A stretch of DNA of 64,000 nt, from the NCBI RefSeq assembly GCF_900166985.1, contig NZ_FUZK01000001.1, positions 479,288-543,287 of the forward strand. Direction: 5' to 3'. The translations under genes and the position numbers were made by a program. Below the pieces are notes generated by a model that saw only the letters and a program-made list of their open reading frames with translations, had not been told where the DNA came from and made no database searches. Numbering within the stretch: position 1 is the first letter of the stretch; every line of letters begins with the position of its first letter. The DNA is from Acholeplasma oculi (lineage in GTDB: Bacteria > Bacillota_I > Bacilli_A > Acholeplasmatales > Acholeplasmataceae). Of the stretch, positions 8,881-16,939 are shown one piece after another.

Positions 8881-10322
8881 TATACTATGATAAATTAATA
8901 TTTGAGATTTCAAAACCAGGTCGTATAGGTCATAATACTCCTAAAAATGATTTTCCTAAAGCTGTATTACCTTCATCCTTACTTAGAGATGAGGATGCAA
9001 TGTTACCTGAGGTTTCTGAACTTGATGTTGTTAGACATTATACAAATGTTTCTAAGAAGAATTTTGGCGTTGAATCAGGATTTTATCCACTTGGTTCTTG
9101 TACAATGAAATATAACCCTAAAATTAACGATGAATTAGCAAGTCTTTCAGGATTTCAAAACATTCATCCACTTCAACCCATTACGCATGCACAAGGTTTT
9201 TTAAGGATTTATAACGAATTATCTATTTATTTATCTGAAATCACAGGTATGGATGCTTATTCTCTAAATACTTATGCTGGTGCACAAGGTGAATTAGCTG
9301 GATTAATGATTATTAAAAAGTATCATGAAGATAGAAAAGATTTTAAGAGAAAATTAATTATTGTTCCTGATAGTGCACATGGTACCAACCCTGCTTCTGC
9401 TACTGTTGCTGGTTTTGATGTATTAGAGATTCAATCTAATCCAGATGGAACAGTGAATATGGATGCTTTAAGAGCAAGTTTAAGTGATGAGGTCGCAGGA
9501 TTAATGCTTACAAACCCTAACACTGTTGGTATGTTTGAAAAAGATATTTTAGAGATATCTGACTTAATTCATGATTGTGGTGGTTTATTGTATTATGATG
9601 GTGCAAACCTTAATGCTTTATTAGGTGTTTCTAGACCTGGAGATATGGGATTTGACATTACACATTTAAACTTACATAAAACATTTTCAACTCCACATGG
9701 TGGTGGTGGTCCAGGATCTGGCCCAGTTGGAGTCAAATCATTTTTAGCACCTTACTTACCAGGACCTATAGTTGAAAAAATAGATTCCAAATATCACTTG
9801 GTTACACCTTCTCAAACCATCGGACCATTATCAAATTTCTATGGTAATGCATCTGTCTACTTAAGAGCATATGTTTATATCTTAACGCTTGGTAAAGAAT
9901 ACATACCAATGATTGGTAAACTTGCAACCTTAAATGCGAACTATATCAAAGAATCATTAAAAGACTTATTCAAATTACCGATTAAAGAACATGCTATGCA
10001 TGAATTTGTTTATGATGGCTTATTAAATAACCCACACCAAATTAAGACACTTGATATTGCAAAAAGACTTCTGGATTATGGTATCCATGCGCCTACAATC
10101 TATTTCCCATTAACATTTAGTCAATCGCTCATGGTTGAACCTACTGAATCAGAAAGTCTAGAAACACTCGATCACTTCATCGAAACGATGAGAACCATTG
10201 TTGATGAATCAAATCAAAACCCTGACATGATAAAAACAGCTCCACATCACACAATCGTTAGACGTTTAGATGAAGCAAAAGCTGCAAGAAATCCTATTGT
10301 CAAATTTAAAGACATTATCTAA
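8877..10322 (+). CDS. gcvPB: glycine dehydrogenase (decarboxylating) subunit 2
   Basis: C-terminal half of the split P protein and holder of the PLP cofactor. The Schiff-base lysine lies in LNLHKTFSTPHGGGGPGSGP near residue 265. Other family stretches are FYPLGSCTMKYNPK, DSAHGTNPASATVAGF, TNPNTVGMFE and YYDGANLNALLG. The 481 residues are full length. It overlaps gcvPA by ATGA and ends at a strong terminator, so the operon is gcvT-gcvH-gcvPA-gcvPB. The fourth activity, lipoamide dehydrogenase, is not in this window and must be shared with another complex if the system works. Confidence 0.97.
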   Translation: MIYYDKLIFEISKPGRIGHNTPKNDFPKAVLPSSLLRDEDAMLPEVSELDVVRHYTNVSKKNFGVESGFYPLGSCTMKYNPKINDELASLSGFQNIHPLQPITHAQGFLRIYNELSIYLSEITGMDAYSLNTYAGAQGELAGLMIIKKYHEDRKDFKRKLIIVPDSAHGTNPASATVAGFDVLEIQSNPDGTVNMDALRASLSDEVAGLMLTNPNTVGMFEKDILEISDLIHDCGGLLYYDGANLNALLGVSRPGDMGFDITHLNLHKTFSTPHGGGGPGSGPVGVKSFLAPYLPGPIVEKIDSKYHLVTPSQTIGPLSNFYGNASVYLRAYVYILTLGKEYIPMIGKLATLNANYIKESLKDLFKLPIKEHAMHEFVYDGLLNNPHQIKTLDIAKRLLDYGIHAPTIYFPLTFSQSLMVEPTESESLETLDHFIETMRTIVDESNQNPDMIKTAPHHTIVRRLDEAKAARNPIVKFKDII

Positions 10323-10328
10323 TACTTA

Positions 10329-10366
10329 GGTACAATGTAAATTTTAATACATTGTACCTTTTTTTA
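10329..10366 (+). terminator. intrinsic terminator of the gcv operon
   Basis: GGTACAATGTA (10329-10339) pairs with TACATTGTACC (10348-10358), followed by eight T. It lies six bases after the gcvPB stop. Confidence 0.85.
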
Positions 10367-10427
10367 TAGTTTTTCAACCTTTTTAAAATATGCGATGTAA
10401 AATGTAAGTGAAGGGTAGGTGTTTATA

Positions 10428-11498
10428 ATGCTTTACTTCATAACAGGTGCACTTGGACATTTAGGTTACAATATCGTTTTAAAATTGTTAGAGGAAAAAC
10501 AACATATAAGAGCTCTAGTTTTACCAGGTAGTGATATCACACCCTTAAAAAATCCTTTGATTGAAGTTTTTTTTGGTGATGTAACTTCTCTTGAAGATTT
10601 AAATCGTTTTTTTGATTTGTCTAATACTTCTTTTAAATATTCAGAGGTCGTTGTTATACACTGTGCAGGAATTATATCTATTTCAAGCAAGTATACTAAG
10701 AACATGTATCTTGTCAATGTTGATGGCACTAAAAATATGCTAGACCTTTCCATCTTAAAAAGAGTGAGTCATTTTATTTATATTTCTAGTGTTCATGCGA
10801 TTAGAGAATTACCTAAACAAAGAGTAATGACAGAAATCACGCAGTTTGATCCTAAATTTGTCTATGGTCATTATGGAAAGTCCAAAGCTATAGCAACTTC
10901 CTATGTGAAAGAATATTATGTTAAAGGCTATCCTATAACAATCATTCATCCTTCAGGTATAATCGGACCAAATGATTTATTAAATGGTCATACAACAGAA
11001 TTAATCAAAAATTATTTGAATAAGAAAATGTCAACCAGAGTAACTGGAGGATATGATTTTGTCGATGTAAGAGATGTTGCTGAAAGTATTTTATCCTTAT
11101 CTAAACTTAAGAAATATGGTTTTTATATCGTATCCAATAGAAACATCCAAGTCAAAGAAATCTTTGAAACACTTAAAAAGATAAGTGGCAGAAAAACATA
11201 CATTAAAGTATTATCACTTACATTTGTAAGAATTTTATCCCCTATTATAGAATCTTATTATCATGCTAAAAAACGTATTCCTTTATTTACGAATTACTCA
11301 CTTTATACATTAAGTTCTAATGCTTTATTCAGTCATGAAAAACTAGACCATACCATTTTCTATCAACCCAGAGACTTAGAAGAAACTCTATTAGATACTG
11401 CAAACTACTTAATTTCAACCAATCAAATCCAAGATCCAAAAATTATTCAACATATTAAAGAATTTACAATAAACAGAAAAGAAAAAAAACCTCTATGA
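10428..11498 (+). CDS. NAD-dependent epimerase/dehydratase family protein (extended SDR)
   Basis: A 356-residue extended short-chain dehydrogenase/reductase. The Rossmann motif TGALGHLG is at residues 6-13, and GDVTSLEDL follows after the third strand. IHCAGIIS precedes the active-site Ser stretch FIYISSVHA, and the catalytic Tyr/Lys pair is in YGHYGKSKA. After that, HPSGIIGPND and VDVRDVAESI are typical of the NAD-dependent epimerase/dehydratase and dihydroflavonol-reductase-like group. The substrate is unknown. An in-frame GTG at 10419 lies inside the ribosome binding site AGGGTAGGTG, so the ATG at 10428 is chosen. The gene is monocistronic, between two terminators. Confidence 0.88.
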   Translation: MLYFITGALGHLGYNIVLKLLEEKQHIRALVLPGSDITPLKNPLIEVFFGDVTSLEDLNRFFDLSNTSFKYSEVVVIHCAGIISISSKYTKNMYLVNVDGTKNMLDLSILKRVSHFIYISSVHAIRELPKQRVMTEITQFDPKFVYGHYGKSKAIATSYVKEYYVKGYPITIIHPSGIIGPNDLLNGHTTELIKNYLNKKMSTRVTGGYDFVDVRDVAESILSLSKLKKYGFYIVSNRNIQVKEIFETLKKISGRKTYIKVLSLTFVRILSPIIESYYHAKKRIPLFTNYSLYTLSSNALFSHEKLDHTIFYQPRDLEETLLDTANYLISTNQIQDPKIIQHIKEFTINRKEKKPL

Positions 11499-11506
11499 GG
11501 TTTTTT
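11484..11506. terminator. bidirectional terminator between the SDR gene and the convergent operon
   Basis: AAAAAACCTC (11484-11493), a three-base loop and GAGGTTTTTT (11497-11506). The hairpin contains the TGA stop of the plus-strand gene and lies six bases from the stop of the minus-strand gene at 11512. The stem is short. Confidence 0.65.
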
Positions 11507-11511
11507 CATAC

Positions 11512-11838
11512 TTACGAATGCTTCATAATTATTTTGTCGACAAATGATAATGTGTATTCTAAAAAATCACTTGTGTCACATATTTCATAATTTGTACCTA
11601 AAATTTCACCAAAGTAATACCTGAAATAATCTATTTCTCCATGATAATCTGGAAAAACAATACGTATTCTATTGGATATAAAATGCTCAATTTGATAGAT
11701 ACCTTTTTCACTTTTAAAAACAATCAAGTTTTCATTTTCCTCAATTAAGGTGAGTTCCTCTTGATATTTTTCCAAGTACAGCTTACAAAATATGTTATGA
11801 AGTTTTTGAATTCTTGATAGATTAGTCTTCTTGTTCAA
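11512..11838 (-). CDS. hypothetical protein, 108 residues
   Basis: Small soluble protein I do not recognise. It is rich in aromatic and charged residues (for example YHGEIDYFRYYFGEILGT near 69-86) and has no membrane segment or metal motif. The likely start is a TTG at 11838, which lies 17 bases inside the 3' end of the preceding membrane-protein gene, so translation is probably coupled. No clear ribosome binding site is visible. It is the last gene of the long minus-strand run. The start codon is uncertain; the frame itself is well supported by its operon position. Confidence 0.65.
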   Translation of the reverse strand: MNKKTNLSRIQKLHNIFCKLYLEKYQEELTLIEENENLIVFKSEKGIYQIEHFISNRIRIVFPDYHGEIDYFRYYFGEILGTNYEICDTSDFLEYTLSFVDKIIMKHS

Positions 11839-12172
11839 TATCGTAATGTTTATTAGGCTTTGTTTCAGCTTTTACAAATAACTTCGTATCTGCCGGAAAC
11901 AATATATGGTAGATAGGAATAAGTAAAAATACCAACCATCCTGGATGCCAATAACCAAATGATCCTAAGACAACAAAAATAACTACAATCAATAATGAAA
12001 AAGTCATTCTAAATTGTTTTAACCCAACAAAATAAGGAACAATTGGTATAAGTAGGAAAGCAAGCCAACCCGGATGCCATAATCCCCAAACTAAACCTAA
12101 TGTTAGGAATATTAAAAGTGATATTAAAGGTGTTGCTGCTACCACTCTTCTTTGCCATGTGAATTTAAACAT
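11822..12172 (-). CDS. small membrane protein with duplicated WHPGW motif
   Basis: A 116-residue membrane protein built from an internal duplication. GLWHPGWLAFLLIPI near 30-44 is repeated as GYWHPGWLVFLLIPI near 73-87. Each copy sits at the end of a hydrophobic helix, giving about four TM segments and a short polar tail. WHPGW-type membrane repeats occur in uncharacterised Firmicute membrane proteins; I cannot name a function. A GGAGGT site lies seven bases before the ATG. It overlaps the upstream gene by 8 bases and the downstream gene by 17. Confidence 0.8.
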   Translation of the reverse strand: MFKFTWQRRVVAATPLISLLIFLTLGLVWGLWHPGWLAFLLIPIVPYFVGLKQFRMTFSLLIVVIFVVLGSFGYWHPGWLVFLLIPIYHILFPADTKLFVKAETKPNKHYDIEQED

Positions 12173-12536
12173 TATCTATACCTCCGATTAATAATTCTAA
12201 CGAATCTATTGCAGATTCGATGATTTCTTGTAACATATGATTCTTATAATAAATAATGAATACATCACTATTTGAATCTATAAAATCCATTCGATGTATC
12301 AAAGTTAAAAATGCTAATTTTGCTTCTATGGATTGATCTTTTATCGAACACGCTTTGACCTCACAACATAAGAATAACTTATGATATGCTGCATAATCCT
12401 TTATAAGTAAATGGTGTTTTTCAAGATATTTCATAAATATAATAATATGATTTCTAATACTATTTATATCTTTTTCAGTTTTTAGTATATGAAGCATACT
12501 TTTAAATGTTTGGATATGTTTTTTATAAGTAATCAT
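12165..12536 (-). CDS. hypothetical helical protein, 123 residues
   Basis: A soluble, probably all-helical protein of 123 residues with several His, Cys (CCEVKAC near 57-63) and aromatic residues. I recognise no family. The CCxxxxC cluster could bind a metal, but there is no second ligand set. Its ATG at 12536 lies 14 bases inside the 3' end of the DegV gene, with only a weak ribosome binding site, so it is probably translated by coupling. It is co-transcribed with the WHPGW membrane protein that follows. Confidence 0.7.
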   Translation of the reverse strand: MITYKKHIQTFKSMLHILKTEKDINSIRNHIIIFMKYLEKHHLLIKDYAAYHKLFLCCEVKACSIKDQSIEAKLAFLTLIHRMDFIDSNSDVFIIYYKNHMLQEIIESAIDSLELLIGGIDNV

Positions 12537-13392
12537 ATGTATCTAGTATAACATAACCTGCACCAAGTATCTTAGAACCGATATGTGCTCCAACTGTCGG
12601 TGTGATTGTTGAAACCAAACACTCATGAACATTATCCATTTCTTTTAAAATGCGTTCCCTAAACTTTAAAGCATCCTCTAACCTATTTGTATGTAAAACC
12701 ATATAAGTTACTTTTTTATAGGATTTTGCTTCATCTTTAATACGCATGAACATGCTCTCGGTTGCCTTATGGTGTGTACGAACCTTCTCAATAGTTTCTA
12801 TCTTACCATCTTTAGTTAGGGATAAGATAGGTTTGATTTTTGCTAGTATACCAATCGTTCCAGTAATATTTGATAATCTACCATTCTTAATTAAATACTT
12901 CAAATCATCTACAACAAAATATGCTTGCATTTGATTTCTAAGTTCTAATATCTCTTTTTCAATCTCATCAGGGTTTTTCCCCATAGAAGCTAGCTTTTCT
13001 GCAACAGATACTAAATACCCTTGTACAAGCGTTGCAGCTTTAGTATCAATAACTTTAAAGTTAATACCGGATACTTCACTTTGAACCAATCTTTTAATGT
13101 GTTTACCATAAGCTGAAAGATTTGTAGAGATTGGAAAATGAATGACATCCGTGTACCCTAGTTTTTTATACTCTATTACTTTATCTAAAACTTCACCTAA
13201 TGTAGGTGCGGATGTGGTTGGTACAACATGTTCTTTTTCCAATCTTAAATAAAACTCATCAGCTGTGATATCCACACCATCGGTTAATGTTTCATCTCCG
13301 AAATGGATAGTTGTTTTTGTGATTTTAACTTGATGTTTAAAAGGTGCATACTCTAATCCACTGGATGAATCTGCTGTAAATCCTATTTTCAT
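12523..13392 (-). CDS. DegV family fatty-acid-binding protein (FakB-like)
   Basis: DegV proteins bind a single fatty acid. FakB members present exogenous fatty acids to the kinase FakA, which makes acyl-phosphate for phospholipid synthesis. The 289 residues show the family pattern: FTADSSSGL at the N-terminus, PTTSAPTLGEV near 58-68, the fatty-acid carboxylate loop FPISTNLSAYG, IDTKAAT, LKYLIKNGRLSNITG near 163-177, PILSLTKDG, and a C-terminal GAHIGSKILGAGYV. A FakA partner is not in the window. AAGGAT precedes the ATG, and ATGA overlaps the upstream SDR stop. Confidence 0.92.
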   Translation of the reverse strand: MKIGFTADSSSGLEYAPFKHQVKITKTTIHFGDETLTDGVDITADEFYLRLEKEHVVPTTSAPTLGEVLDKVIEYKKLGYTDVIHFPISTNLSAYGKHIKRLVQSEVSGINFKVIDTKAATLVQGYLVSVAEKLASMGKNPDEIEKEILELRNQMQAYFVVDDLKYLIKNGRLSNITGTIGILAKIKPILSLTKDGKIETIEKVRTHHKATESMFMRIKDEAKSYKKVTYMVLHTNRLEDALKFRERILKEMDNVHECLVSTITPTVGAHIGSKILGAGYVILDTYDYL

Positions 13393-14219
13393 AATGAGTA
13401 TCCTTTCAATAAATCCATACTATACATCATGACTTCTTTTTGTAAGTCTTGATCTAAATTAATTTTAGCATGTTTTTCAATTTTATTACCCTTATATAAT
13501 TCAATCGGTACCTCTTGATTTTTCTTAATGATTGACTTGATATGTCCAGCAACTTGATTAGGGTCTTTAATAAACAATCTCACGCCACCTTCTAAAAATC
13601 TTAAAGGTTTAGGAATCATGTGTCGAATTTGATTCGTAAATACAATTCCAGGGTTGATTAATTTGATTTTTAAATCATTATGTATTGTTGCTAAATGGTG
13701 AAAGTATAGTCTTGAGAATAACTTTGAAATACCATATATTTTTATTCTGCCATATTGACTCATCATCGATATCTCATCCATATAAAATTTTTTACTTGCT
13801 GACATGGATGTTGTATGAAGTATCGTTTTTTCAGATGAGTTTAATACATTTTCTAATAAAATCTCATTCATGAGTAGCATGGATAAGTAATTGATTTGTA
13901 AGGCTTCTAAATGTCCATCTTTTGTCCAAGCATTTTTAGTTTGAGGGACAGCTCCTGCATTATGATATAAATAATCAATTTGCGGATGGTTTTTTTTAAT
14001 TACGTTACTTACTTGATAGACATCTTCTAACTTACCAAAGTCCATTACATACGTAAAAATACGTCTTTTTGGAACTTCTTTTTTTACAAATTTTTCAAGC
14101 TCATCTAAAAGTAGTTGGTTTCTTCCAACTAAAATTAAATCAAATTGATCATCCATGAGATGATATACAAGTGCTTTACCTATACCACTTGTGGAACCTG
14201 TAATGAGAATTGTTTTCAT
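13389..14219 (-). CDS. short-chain dehydrogenase/reductase (classical SDR)
   Basis: A 276-residue classical SDR. The NAD(P) motif TGSTSGIGKAL is at the N-terminus, GRN lies after the second strand, and HNAGAVP matches the NNAG motif. The catalytic Ser is in HTTSMSA and the Tyr/Lys pair in YGISK, followed by INPGIVFT. The substrate is unknown; proteins of this shape include retinol-dehydrogenase-like and lipid-acting SDRs. An open frame extends 31 codons upstream into the preceding gene, but the ATG at 14219 lies one base after that gene's TAA and gives the standard MKTILITGSTSGIG start. The ribosome binding site is weak, so coupled translation is likely. Confidence 0.88.
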   Translation of the reverse strand: MKTILITGSTSGIGKALVYHLMDDQFDLILVGRNQLLLDELEKFVKKEVPKRRIFTYVMDFGKLEDVYQVSNVIKKNHPQIDYLYHNAGAVPQTKNAWTKDGHLEALQINYLSMLLMNEILLENVLNSSEKTILHTTSMSASKKFYMDEISMMSQYGRIKIYGISKLFSRLYFHHLATIHNDLKIKLINPGIVFTNQIRHMIPKPLRFLEGGVRLFIKDPNQVAGHIKSIIKKNQEVPIELYKGNKIEKHAKINLDQDLQKEVMMYSMDLLKGYSL

Positions 14220-14220
14220 A

Positions 14221-15282
14221 TTAATCTGTGAATTGGAATATATCCAATTGTCTTCCATTTTGACGTTTACTTTCATCAATTCTTTGCCACTTCGAACTTC
14301 TACCTTTACCAAGTGGTTGGATTAAACCTTCATCTTTTAATCGTTTTAATGTACGGTCAATTGTAATCAAGGAAACCGTAGGATGTGCAAGTCTTATATC
14401 TTCTTTAGAGAAAATCTCTTTACCGTTTCTAATGGTAGCTTCGATATTATCGCTCTTATTTAATTTCTTTTCAAATGAATATTCTCTGGCAAAATCATTG
14501 ACATGATCATATGCATTATTTAGAATATCCATAATAAACTTAGATAAAAGATCGGTATTTGGATAACCTGTATTATAGTAATAATTTGCTTGATTTAAAG
14601 CGAGTTTATATTGTTCCTGCTGTTTATAAAAGTATTCAAAAAATGAAACATACTTAAATACATTAAAATCTCTAAGTAAAAATGCATATAGAATGATGTA
14701 TGCAATCAACTCATTATGAGATGAGAAAACAGATGCATTGACATAATCTATATAAAAATTTGTTATCAGTTGTAATAACTCATATTGTTTTGTTTTTTGT
14801 TGTGTATTGTATTCTTTGATTAATAGTTCCAAATGCTCTTTTAAACTAATCGTTTTTTTAGAAGAAAATAATGTTCCATCTGGTTTGCCTTCAGTGACTC
14901 TAAATTTTATAGGTTCATTATCTTTTGAAAGCATACGTGCTAAATTATCAAATTCGTTAGGAAAGAGTTCAAAATCTTTAGGGAATTTTTGAATCGATGA
15001 AAGTGCATGTTTGATATTAATCATTAATGTTTCAGCTTTATTTTTAGCCACTAACTTCTTTTTAGCAATGAGTTTAAGCCTTGCATCCGTTAGTGGCATA
15101 TTTAACAACTTACCAATGTAAAAAACATTACTTTCTATCGTCTTTTTCAAGAATACATCTTTATCTTTATTAAATAATTCATCATAAAAGAACTCTTTAC
15201 CCTTAGATTCATAAACTCTAATGAATAATAGAAGTGTCTCTGTTGATACTTGAAGTCTTGACATGTTAGAAAGTGCGATCAT
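14221..15282 (-). CDS. Fic-like protein lacking the catalytic motif, C-terminal winged helix
   Basis: A 353-residue protein with no confident family. The last 70 residues look like a winged helix: a recognition helix in TIDRTLKRLKDEGLI followed by the wing GKGRSSKW. The central all-helical part (about 165-290) resembles the core of Fic-domain proteins, including a FKYVSFFEYFYKQQEQYKLAL helix like the one after the Fic active site. The HPFxDGNGRxxR motif is absent, so AMP transfer is not expected. It may be a regulator descended from a Fic protein. AAAGGAT precedes the ATG. It lies between the broken kinase gene and the SDR gene. Confidence 0.6.
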   Translation of the reverse strand: MIALSNMSRLQVSTETLLLFIRVYESKGKEFFYDELFNKDKDVFLKKTIESNVFYIGKLLNMPLTDARLKLIAKKKLVAKNKAETLMINIKHALSSIQKFPKDFELFPNEFDNLARMLSKDNEPIKFRVTEGKPDGTLFSSKKTISLKEHLELLIKEYNTQQKTKQYELLQLITNFYIDYVNASVFSSHNELIAYIILYAFLLRDFNVFKYVSFFEYFYKQQEQYKLALNQANYYYNTGYPNTDLLSKFIMDILNNAYDHVNDFAREYSFEKKLNKSDNIEATIRNGKEIFSKEDIRLAHPTVSLITIDRTLKRLKDEGLIQPLGKGRSSKWQRIDESKRQNGRQLDIFQFTD

Positions 15283-15297
15283 GTTTATTATCCTTTA

Positions 15298-16170
15298 TTA
15301 ATCGTGGAATGGTGAACCACCAATAAACTCAAGTAAAATTGAGTTTGATGGAATCAATGTAGAATCAATTTCTTTGAAATATTTCAAGAATTTGACCAAT
15401 CTATTTGCAGTAATATAGTGTTTATCATCTTTAGGAACTTGTAAAAGATGAGGTAAAGCAAATTTGTTTAAAACAAGTAATTCATAGGTCAGTTCAGAGT
15501 TATAAATGAAGTTTGCAGTTTCTTGATGTGGATAAATCCATCTAAATTCACCACGACGAACACTACTCCACATATCCAGTGTTTGAGTCACTGGTGTATT
15601 TCTATATTTTTGATCTCTAACCATACGGCGGATTAATCTTAAGTCTGTCAGTGACAATGGATTATGATCATCAATATGAACTTGTGTATTTGGTGAAATA
15701 AAGATTTTGAATTTTTGATGGTTTGGAATAAGGTCTGTTAATTTATCATTTAATGCATGAATACCTTCAATTAAAATAGGAGATCCTTTTTTCAAAGTAA
15801 TACTTGGTCCTAAAACACGTTTTCCTAGTTTAAAGTCAAATATCGGCATGGATACAGCTTTACCCATGACCAAGTCTGCCATATCTTGATTGAACTTCTT
15901 AACATCCAGTGCTTCAACGTGTTCTAAATCTGGGTTACCATCACTATCTTTAGGTGCTTCTGTCTTAGGTTTATAGTAATTATCCATGGATATCATCATA
16001 GGTTCAATACCTTTTGCTAAGAGCTCAATACGTAAACGATTTGTAAATGTTGTTTTACCAGAGGATGATGGTCCAGCAACAGCAATCAATTTAATATCTT
16101 CGATATTTTGAGCAATTTGATTACCTAAGTCAGAAAGCTGATTATTATGTTTTGTTTCGCAAAGATTCAC
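15298..16170 (-). CDS. uridine kinase-like domain, 3' part of a frameshifted TGS-kinase gene
   Basis: Phosphoribulokinase/uridine kinase family domain. The P-loop GPSSSGKTTF is followed by SMDNYYKP, HVEALDVKKFNQD, ILIEGIHALND, NPLSLTDLRLIRRMVRD, SVRRGEFRWIYPHQE and a C-terminal tail. In Firmicutes this domain normally follows a TGS plus threonyl-tRNA-synthetase-like domain in one protein of about 550 residues. The same frame stays open upstream to 16281 and reads the expected linker (KEAYKWGKIIGG). The GTG at 16170 has only a weak binding site. So this is best read as the second half of the gene starting at 16931, displaced by a -1 shift. Confidence 0.8.
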   Translation of the reverse strand: MNLCETKHNNQLSDLGNQIAQNIEDIKLIAVAGPSSSGKTTFTNRLRIELLAKGIEPMMISMDNYYKPKTEAPKDSDGNPDLEHVEALDVKKFNQDMADLVMGKAVSMPIFDFKLGKRVLGPSITLKKGSPILIEGIHALNDKLTDLIPNHQKFKIFISPNTQVHIDDHNPLSLTDLRLIRRMVRDQKYRNTPVTQTLDMWSSVRRGEFRWIYPHQETANFIYNSELTYELLVLNKFALPHLLQVPKDDKHYITANRLVKFLKYFKEIDSTLIPSNSILLEFIGGSPFHD

Positions 16171-16175
16171 GAAAT

Positions 16176-16931
16176 CTACTTGTCTGTCTCTAGTTTCACT
16201 ATGTTTATTGATATTTGCAATGGTATCTCCACCAATGATCTTACCCCACTTGTAAGCTTCTTTAAGAGATTTACCAAATGTTTTTGATCAACAAATTCTG
16301 GTAATTTGCCCATTAATTCCGCTCTTGGGAAGAATATTAAGAATCCAGGATGATAAAATTTCGCATCAAAGATTGTTAAATAACTTGTATTAGGTAACAT
16401 ATAACTAAACATATAGTTAATATAACTACCTGATTGATATAAGTTAACATGGTTTTCTTGTCTTAATTTTAAGGTTTCAATTTTATCTAAATAACCTTGT
16501 TTTGTGTAAAGTTCTGTTGCCTCTTCTTTTGTTACAGAAATTCTCTTAATATCTTCTTTTCTTGCAATAATCTCACGAACTTTGCTTAATATTTGATCGT
16601 AAAGTTCAGTTGAAAATTCTTTATTATCAATCGTTGCAAGTATAGCTCTTGAAATTGAGTATGAAAAACGAATTTTTAATGATGGATCAATTTCATAAAC
16701 TGCCTTAGCAAATACATATCTCAATGTTGCTTCATATATACGCATACCTGAATGTGATTCTAAATTTCTAAACTCTACTTTTGCATCTGTAAAAAGTACA
16801 TAAGAGAGTTCTCTCATACGACCATTAACTGTTGCAAACATTGCATCATGTATAGAAAGTGATTCTGCAATTTTTTCAAGAGTCATTGGCTCTTTTAATT
16901 CTAATTCTTGTTGATTTACAACAACTTTCAT
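16176..16931 (-). CDS. TGS and threonyl-tRNA-synthetase-like part of a frameshifted TGS-kinase gene
   Basis: N-terminal half of a nucleoside-kinase-like protein. A TGS-like start (VVVNQQELELKEPMTLEKIAESL) is followed by a region like the second additional domain of threonyl-tRNA synthetase and by the family stretch YLTIFDAKFYHPGFLIFFPR. Family resemblance ends at LPEFVDQK (residue 217); the 34 residues after that are out-of-frame translation ending at 16176. A -1 shift at C-AAAAA-C (16286-16280) joins it to the kinase domain as one 544-residue protein. Either the gene is broken, or the site is used for frameshifting, or one base is missing from the sequence. Confidence 0.75.
   Translation of the reverse strand: MKVVVNQQELELKEPMTLEKIAESLSIHDAMFATVNGRMRELSYVLFTDAKVEFRNLESHSGMRIYEATLRYVFAKAVYEIDPSLKIRFSYSISRAILATIDNKEFSTELYDQILSKVREIIARKEDIKRISVTKEEATELYTKQGYLDKIETLKLRQENHVNLYQSGSYINYMFSYMLPNTSYLTIFDAKFYHPGFLIFFPRAELMGKLPEFVDQKHLVNLLKKLTSGVRSLVEIPLQISINIVKLETDK
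16280..16286 (-). other. frameshift point in the TGS-kinase gene
   Basis: Minus strand CAAAAAC. Upstream homology is read as GAT CAA AAA; downstream homology needs ACA TTT GGT, one base back. AAA can re-pair after a -1 slip. One more A in the run would restore a single frame. Which of the three explanations holds cannot be decided from the sequence alone. Confidence 0.8.
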
Positions 16932-16939
16932 ATTATCCT

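Noticed and set aside
14220-14312. Longer start for the SDR gene at 14312
   Set aside because: The 31 extra residues lie inside the preceding gene, have no ribosome binding site and precede the standard Rossmann start.
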